From a virus: DNA of 23,160 nt. The notes under the pieces were generated by a model. The model did no database searches. It was not told the origin of the DNA and worked only from the letters and a program-made list of their open reading frames with translations. The stretch's first letter is position 1. Each line of letters starts with the position of its first letter. Location of the stretch: IMG/VR virus record IMGVR_UViG_3300017782_000235, positions 1 through 23,160 of that record; one strand, 5' to 3'. Both the position numbers and the translations under genes were made by a program. Shown here piece after piece: positions 18,968 to 23,160 of this stretch.

Positions 18968-19150
18968 ATGAAGTTCATTAGGTTTTTAGTAATTTGGATA
19001 AGCCAAAACCTAGCTATTCCTTTTTGGATTGTTGGACACATACACTTGTCAATTCATAGCTATCACGATTTAGTAGAGCTGGTGTGTTCCTTAAGTATGA
19101 ATATAATTGTCTTTATAGGATTTCTAGAAGACTACAGAAAGAACGGATGA
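18968..19150 (+). CDS. Small membrane protein (60 aa)
   Basis: Two hydrophobic segments: residues ~2-23 (KFIRFLVIWISQNLAIPFWIV) and ~36-53 (VELVCSLSMNIIVFIGFL), with a His-rich connection and a charged end EDYRKNG, so probably two membrane spans. It ends with TGA overlapping the next ATG (ATGA). Function unknown; unusual between helicase and nuclease genes. Confidence 0.6.
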   Translation: MKFIRFLVIWISQNLAIPFWIVGHIHLSIHSYHDLVELVCSLSMNIIVFIGFLEDYRKNG

Positions 19151-19389
19151 CAGAGCAACAGATACAAAATAAAAGAATTAAAGAACTTGAAGCTGAAGGT
19201 TATTATGTTATTAAGTTAATTAAAACAAATAAAAATGGTATACCAGATATTATAGCAATACCAGAAGGAAGTGAAGTTTTATTTAGTGAAGTAAAAAAAC
19301 CAAATGGTAGATTAAGTATATTGCAAGAGTATAGACTAAAAGAATTAAACAAGTATGGATTTAAAACAGAAGTATATAGAGGAGACTAA
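19147..19389 (+). CDS. VRR-NUC nuclease (80 aa)
   Basis: Start at 19147 (MTEQQIQNKRIKELEAEGYY), coupled by ATGA overlap. The core is complete: GIPDIIAI (31-38) with the catalytic Asp, LFSEVKKPNGRLSILQ (45-60) with E-x-K and the downstream Gln. This matches the VRR-NUC fold, a PD-(D/E)XK variant found alone in many phages as a structure-specific nuclease, likely for branched replication or recombination intermediates. Stand-alone length of about 80-90 aa is normal. The 3' end overlaps the next gene by 35 bp. Confidence 0.82.
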   Translation: MTEQQIQNKRIKELEAEGYYVIKLIKTNKNGIPDIIAIPEGSEVLFSEVKKPNGRLSILQEYRLKELNKYGFKTEVYRGD

Positions 19390-19702
19390 ACCCTACGAGT
19401 TAGACGAAGAGTTTTTAGACCAGCTTAGAGAAATACCAATTACTCATAGTGTTCCAATTGCAGTATTAATAGATGTAAACGCAGAAAGATTACCAGAATT
19501 AGATGGATGGACACAAGCAGCAGGAGCTGTAATAAGAGGAAACCCATCAACTTTTTATGAAGTAGAATATTTAAAAGAAATAAACGAAAAACCTTTTTAC
19601 ATTGCTATTACAGAAACAGATGCTGATACATATTTAGACCACATACTTACAAACACAATATTTAAAGAAGATGACATTTATAACCGAATCAAATACTCTT
19701 AA
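19355..19702 (+). CDS. Hypothetical acidic protein (115 aa)
   Basis: Acidic protein with a helical start (MDLKQKYIEETKPYELDEEF) and a middle that looks beta-rich (VPIAVLIDVNAERLPELDGWTQAAGAVIRG...YIAITETDADTYLD). No family or catalytic residue set is recognised. It overlaps both neighbours by about 32-35 bp, so it belongs to the same translation unit as the VRR-NUC nuclease and the second DnaA-like protein. Confidence 0.58.
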   Translation: MDLKQKYIEETKPYELDEEFLDQLREIPITHSVPIAVLIDVNAERLPELDGWTQAAGAVIRGNPSTFYEVEYLKEINEKPFYIAITETDADTYLDHILTNTIFKEDDIYNRIKYS

Positions 19703-20093
19703 GTTTAAAAAATTAAGAACAGCCGTTAACACAGTTTTTGGAGTAAACATTTTAAACAAATGCAGGAAAAGAAATTACGTAGATGCACGTATGGTCTATG
19801 CTAAAATCCTGAGAGATGAAAAAGTTTCTTACCAAGTCATAGGGAAATCGCTTTTAAAAAATCACGCATCTATTGTTTACTATGTCAGATGTATAGATTG
19901 GTTGTTAGAACACGACAAGCTCTTAAGAAGAAAATACAGGCATTGTATGAGTATAATTAATGATGATGGAGACACTGCTTTAACTATGGAGCTTAGTAGG
20001 TATTCAAAGCACGAATTAATTTTGTGGGTGAAAAAACTCAAAAAACAAAATAATTTATTATCTTTGGAATTAGAGCGTCTAACAATAGACTAA
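19671..20093 (+). CDS. Second DnaA domain IV-like DNA-binding protein (140 aa)
   Basis: Residues ~37-77 (VDARMVYAKILRDEKVSYQVIGKSLLKNHASIVYYVRCID) match the DnaA domain IV/Trp-repressor-like helix-turn-helix, VxARxhhhxhLxxxxhSxxxIGxxhxxxHAShhyxV, with NHASIVYYV in the box-recognition position. No AAA+ domain is present. The remainder is a basic N-terminus (FKKLRTAVNTVFGVNILNKCRKR) and a helical tail (HELILWVKKLKKQNNLLSLELERL) that may form a coiled coil. Not close in sequence to the 100-aa protein at 12287, so a recent duplication is unlikely. It could recognise an origin or control transcription of the plus block. Confidence 0.74.
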   Translation: MTFITESNTLKFKKLRTAVNTVFGVNILNKCRKRNYVDARMVYAKILRDEKVSYQVIGKSLLKNHASIVYYVRCIDWLLEHDKLLRRKYRHCMSIINDDGDTALTMELSRYSKHELILWVKKLKKQNNLLSLELERLTID

Positions 20094-20116
20094 ACAACGA
20101 CAATATGATAATATAA

Positions 20117-20305
20117 ATGGGAAGTAACGGAGTCGAGAAGGATAAAGTTAAATTCATCAATTACACGATGGACGAAATCCACGACTCTCTCTCCATCATA
20201 TATGAAAGCTTTATCGATAATGAATATCCTAAAGTTACTACAGAGATAAAAAAAACCATATCTATCCTCAACGCTCTCAAAGAATCTACGGAAGACGAAA
20301 TTTAA
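20117..20305 (+). CDS. Hypothetical small helical protein (62 aa)
   Basis: Acidic/neutral protein beginning MGSNGVEKDKVKFINYTMDE and mainly helical (IHDSLSIIYESFID..., EIKKTISILNALKESTEDEI). No motif. Its stop is directly followed by the metallophosphatase ATG, so translation is coupled. Confidence 0.55.
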   Translation: MGSNGVEKDKVKFINYTMDEIHDSLSIIYESFIDNEYPKVTTEIKKTISILNALKESTEDEI

Positions 20306-21403
20306 ATGAGCGACTCTACAAAATATGGTGGAAAAAGAATGAGGCTTTCAGCTGAAGAAGCTGAAATGATAAATGAACATAGAGGAGATAATTTAGATAA
20401 CATAAACGGTAACACCGCTTTAGACATACATCTTAAAGACAGAGGTATAGATAAAAAAGATGTAGTCAGTGTTAAGCACTGGCAAAGTATGAGCGGAGAA
20501 CTAAGGTTTTCTATTGTAACAAAAGAAAACATAGGTCTGGATGAAGACCAAATATTTAAAAAAGTCAATGACTTTATAGCAGAGCATTCCCCAGCATATG
20601 AAATAAAACCTGCACCAGCAGGAGAACACTTATTAGTAATAAACCCTGCCGATATTCATATAGGCAAATATGCTAATGCATTAGAAACTGGAGAGGAATA
20701 TGACTGCGCTATAGCTGTCGAAAGAGTTTTAGAAGGACTAACTGGTCTCATACACAAAGCTAAAGGATTTAAAGTTGACAAGATTTTATTTTGTATTGGT
20801 AATGATATACTTCATATCGACAATGTATATTCAACCACCACCAAAGGGACTTATCAAGACACAGATGGTAAATGGTGGGAACACTACGAAATAGCTTTAA
20901 TGCTATACGTCAAGTGTGTAGAAATATTAAGAGAAATAGCACCAGTAGATGTATTACATAGTATGAGTAATCACGATTATCAATCTGGCTTTCACCTGGC
21001 ACATACTTTAAAAAGTTGGTTCAGAAAAGCTAAAGATGTTAAGTTTGATATTAGTGTAGCATACAGAAAGTATTATATATATGGTACAAACTTAATAGGC
21101 TTGGAACACGGTGACGGTGCAAAAATGGAACAACTTCCATTATTGATGGCTCAAGAAAATCCAAAGGATTGGTCGTGTACGACTCATCGATACTGGTACC
21201 TACACCATATTCATCACAAGGTAAAGCACAAATGGTTAGACGCTAAAGACTATATAGGGGTTACTGTAGAGTATATGAGGTCTCCTTCTTCGGCAGATAG
21301 CTGGCACTCAAGAAAAGGTTATACAGGCGCTCCTAAAGCTTGTGAAGCTTTTATTCACCACAAGACTAGCGGACAAGTTGCTAGGCTTACTCATTACTTT
21401 TAA
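20306..21403 (+). CDS. Calcineurin-like metallophosphatase (365 aa)
   Basis: The metallophosphoesterase motifs appear in order: PADIHIGK (114-121, DxH), GND (165-167, GDxxD/GNxxD type), SNHDY (221-225, GN(H/D)D with Ser for Gly), LEHGDG (266-271, H-GD) and HHIHHK (300-305, GHxH equivalent). The ~100 N-terminal residues (KRMRLSAEEAEMINEHRGDNL, then FSIVTKENIGLDEDQI) are a helix-rich extension found, from memory, in phage members. Such phage enzymes act on phosphodiesters or phosphomonoesters, and a DNA-repair or nuclease (Mre11/SbcD-like) role fits the neighbourhood, but this is inference. It is the last gene of the plus block and overlaps the convergent small gene by 4 bp. Confidence 0.8.
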   Translation: MSDSTKYGGKRMRLSAEEAEMINEHRGDNLDNINGNTALDIHLKDRGIDKKDVVSVKHWQSMSGELRFSIVTKENIGLDEDQIFKKVNDFIAEHSPAYEIKPAPAGEHLLVINPADIHIGKYANALETGEEYDCAIAVERVLEGLTGLIHKAKGFKVDKILFCIGNDILHIDNVYSTTTKGTYQDTDGKWWEHYEIALMLYVKCVEILREIAPVDVLHSMSNHDYQSGFHLAHTLKSWFRKAKDVKFDISVAYRKYYIYGTNLIGLEHGDGAKMEQLPLLMAQENPKDWSCTTHRYWYLHHIHHKVKHKWLDAKDYIGVTVEYMRSPSSADSWHSRKGYTGAPKACEAFIHHKTSGQVARLTHYF

Positions 21404-21540
21404 GATTTTTTGAAACTACCTTTTTTAGGACGTTTGTTTTTAAATCCATCAGTTGCGTAGTATAACTTTACTTGCGCTTCAGTAAACGTTCTTCCACTTG
21501 GACTTTTATATTTATTTTTTCCTATTTTTTTAAAAGGCAT
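21400..21540 (-). CDS. Tiny basic phage protein (46 aa)
   Basis: ATG at 21538-21540, TAA at 21400-21402. The product starts MPFKKIGKNKYKSPSGRTFT, continues EAQVKLYYATDGFKNK and ends in a Lys-rich tail. The KKxGKxxYxSPSGRxFTxxQVKxYYAT pattern resembles other small phage proteins of the late block. It begins on the last base of the large virion-type gene upstream (stop/ATG overlap of 1 bp), so it is coupled to it. Confidence 0.65.
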   Translation of the reverse strand: MPFKKIGKNKYKSPSGRTFTEAQVKLYYATDGFKNKRPKKGSFKKS

Positions 21541-23160
21541 TACCTAGTATTTTGTTTACTCTTACCTCTTCTTTGATTTTGAATTTGCTTGCTTCTTGTA
21601 TTTACGCTAGGAGTACTATTAGTTTTGCTTTTAGTATTCTTTTTTCTAGAAGGTCGCATATCTTTTGGGAATGCTGTTGGCGCTCCTCCAAAAAATAACC
21701 ACATATTATATGCAAAGTACTCTTCACTCGTAGCCATTTCATATGCTGATTCAAACGGAGTAAACTGAACACCAATTAAAAACTGCATTAATTCATATGG
21801 TATAGCTACCGCAGGACTTACATCTCCTAGCGGACCTTTACCAGTTACTGCTTCTCCATAAGACTGAGCAAACTCAGTTAATGGATTAGTTATCGGTGAG
21901 TTTGGATTTTTATATTCTCTGTCATCACGTATATTTTCATAAGTCTGTATAGCCTCCATCAATCCAGGTATTGAATTTAAAATTGCTATCATTCCATAGT
22001 ATTGAGTAATTCTTCTTATAAACTCATCTTCATCTTTTTCGTTACCAAATAATAACATAATGTTACCTATTACTGCAAAGAAAATAGAAGCTATAGCTCC
22101 ATTAAAAGGCGCTCCTCTTACGTCTTTCATATCTGGAGTTTTGTTTTGAGCTATATCTTTTGCAATATTGGATACGTGAAAATAAAAATTACTAGTATAC
22201 TGCATAGGTGAGCTTGTAAATGCAGTAAATGTTCTAGCTAAACCACTTTTAGCAGTTTGAATACCTGCTTTATCAATACCTCTTCTACTTTGATTAGTTA
22301 AGTTATAATCATTAAATACTCTTAACGCATCTTCGTGAGAAAACCCTTGAGCAATTAATTCGTCATACACCACTAAGTAACCAGTAACACCAGCTATATC
22401 ACCTACGCTTGTAAAGTAACCAAATGCCGATTGTAATATTTGAAAAGAATTACTAAATTTTTTAAAACTTTCTGGTAATCCTACGTCTTCACGACCACTG
22501 TATAAAGAGTATATATTACCTTCTTTTTGCTCAAGTATTCTAGATTTTAAAGTAGCTGATATCCTTTCCATCTTAGCAACTGTTTCTTTAGCGTTAAGTG
22601 GATTTAAATATTTTGCAGCTTTTAAATTAAACTCTGCAAATGTAGCAGCTTCACTTGGAACATTACTAAGAATTTGACCTATCAGTTCTGGTATTTGAGA
22701 AATAACGCTTCTATCTTTTTCAAATATAGGGTCTCCTTTTTTTCTTTTTTGATAAATAGAATATTTACCAGCAGTATATAAAGGATATGCCAGTATGTAT
22801 GAAGACGCTTGTTTTGGTATCTGCATAGCTTTTAACCCTAAATAATAACTAGTCATTAGTTGGGTCGCTTGACTAACCCATTTTGCTTTGTCTTCACCTC
22901 TTGTAACACCTCTTGGGTCTAGTCCTACATTAATATTATAAGTTAAAATATTTTTCATACCAGATGCTTCAAGTAATGCCTTAACAGATGGTATTCTTAA
23001 TAGTTGTTCGATTATTTTAGCTGGTTCTGCAAAAGCCTCATATCTGGAAACCTCATCCATATAATTATCTAGCACTTCAAAAAAGTCTAATCCCAACAAC
23101 ATTCTTAAGTCTTCTTCTTGTTTTGTTCTTTCAGCAAAACTATTAGGAGAGAAAGCATTA
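21540..23160 (-). CDS. C-terminal part of a very large virion-associated protein (partial, 539 aa visible)
   Basis: The frame is open to the window edge at 23160, so the true start lies outside. An ATG occurs at 23100-23102 but the reading frame continues upstream (...AERTKQEEDLR), so it is internal. The visible part is long, mostly helical, without catalytic motifs. Residues ~335-352 counted from that ATG (GAIASIFFAVIGNIMLLF) and ~369-385 (YGMIAILNSIPGLMEAI) are hydrophobic, possible membrane-inserting helices. The end is a basic, Ser/Thr/Asn-rich disordered tail (RKKNTKSKTNSTP...). This matches the C-terminal part of the giant phage internal-virion or polyvalent proteins that follow DNA into the host. 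The assignment is by architecture only. Confidence 0.6.
   Translation of the reverse strand, partial: NAFSPNSFAERTKQEEDLRMLLGLDFFEVLDNYMDEVSRYEAFAEPAKIIEQLLRIPSVKALLEASGMKNILTYNINVGLDPRGVTRGEDKAKWVSQATQLMTSYYLGLKAMQIPKQASSYILAYPLYTAGKYSIYQKRKKGDPIFEKDRSVISQIPELIGQILSNVPSEAATFAEFNLKAAKYLNPLNAKETVAKMERISATLKSRILEQKEGNIYSLYSGREDVGLPESFKKFSNSFQILQSAFGYFTSVGDIAGVTGYLVVYDELIAQGFSHEDALRVFNDYNLTNQSRRGIDKAGIQTAKSGLARTFTAFTSSPMQYTSNFYFHVSNIAKDIAQNKTPDMKDVRGAPFNGAIASIFFAVIGNIMLLFGNEKDEDEFIRRITQYYGMIAILNSIPGLMEAIQTYENIRDDREYKNPNSPITNPLTEFAQSYGEAVTGKGPLGDVSPAVAIPYELMQFLIGVQFTPFESAYEMATSEEYFAYNMWLFFGGAPTAFPKDMRPSRKKNTKSKTNSTPSVNTRSKQIQNQRRGKSKQNTR

Overview
The window is a stretch of bacteriophage genome whose host is most likely a member of the Bacteroidota, probably an aquatic or marine flavobacterium. 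Three things support this. Base composition is AT-rich. Several intergenic regions carry the Bacteroidota promoter pattern (TTTG or TTGCA upstream, TAnnTTTG at -7). The primase-helicase begins with a domain resembling the BT4734/VirE-N type common in that phylum. Genes are densely packed, often overlap by 1-50 bp, and many are very small. No rRNA, tRNA or integrase is visible.

Layout. The left end (1-3007, minus strand) and right end (21400-23160, minus strand) belong to a leftward virion/late block. It holds a partial very large virion-type protein, one structural protein, a holin-like membrane protein and a run of tiny, mostly lysine-rich proteins. At 3044-3475 a winged-helix-like protein is divergent from this block. 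Positions 3441-5331 (minus) carry a phage GroEL and GroES in groEL-groES order. Positions 5332-6414 are mostly non-coding: the groEL promoter, a cluster of CGACATAA repeats, a small gene with its terminator, and a long AT-rich region with palindromes. From 6415 to 21403 everything is on the plus strand.

The plus-strand block starts with an accessory segment (6415-9703): a 215-aa unknown protein, a putative COOH-NH2 amidoligase, a strong terminator, a repeat-rich non-coding segment, and a second transcription unit. That unit encodes a class II glutamine amidotransferase joined in frame to a gamma-glutamyl-cyclotransferase-like domain and a C-terminal zinc ribbon. One TGA codon interrupts the reading frame. 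After several small hypothetical genes comes a replication/recombination module (12287-21403). It contains a DnaA domain IV-like protein, a probable annealing protein, a PD-(D/E)XK exonuclease, a small protein with an SSB-like acidic tail, a primase-SF3 helicase, an SF2/SNF2-like helicase, a VRR-NUC nuclease, a second DnaA domain IV-like protein and a metallophosphatase.

Points of highest interest: the amidoligase / GAT-II / cyclotransferase set, which looks like a phage amide- or peptide-modifying pathway, with its interrupted fusion; a phage-encoded chaperonin pair; CGACATAA repeats at two loci about 9.5 kb apart, one spaced at about one helical turn directly before the primase; a candidate three-way-junction RNA right after a promoter at 12109-12116; two distinct promoter architectures; and a recurrent GTCGTATACGAC palindrome. 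All function calls come from reading motifs by eye; no database search was possible.
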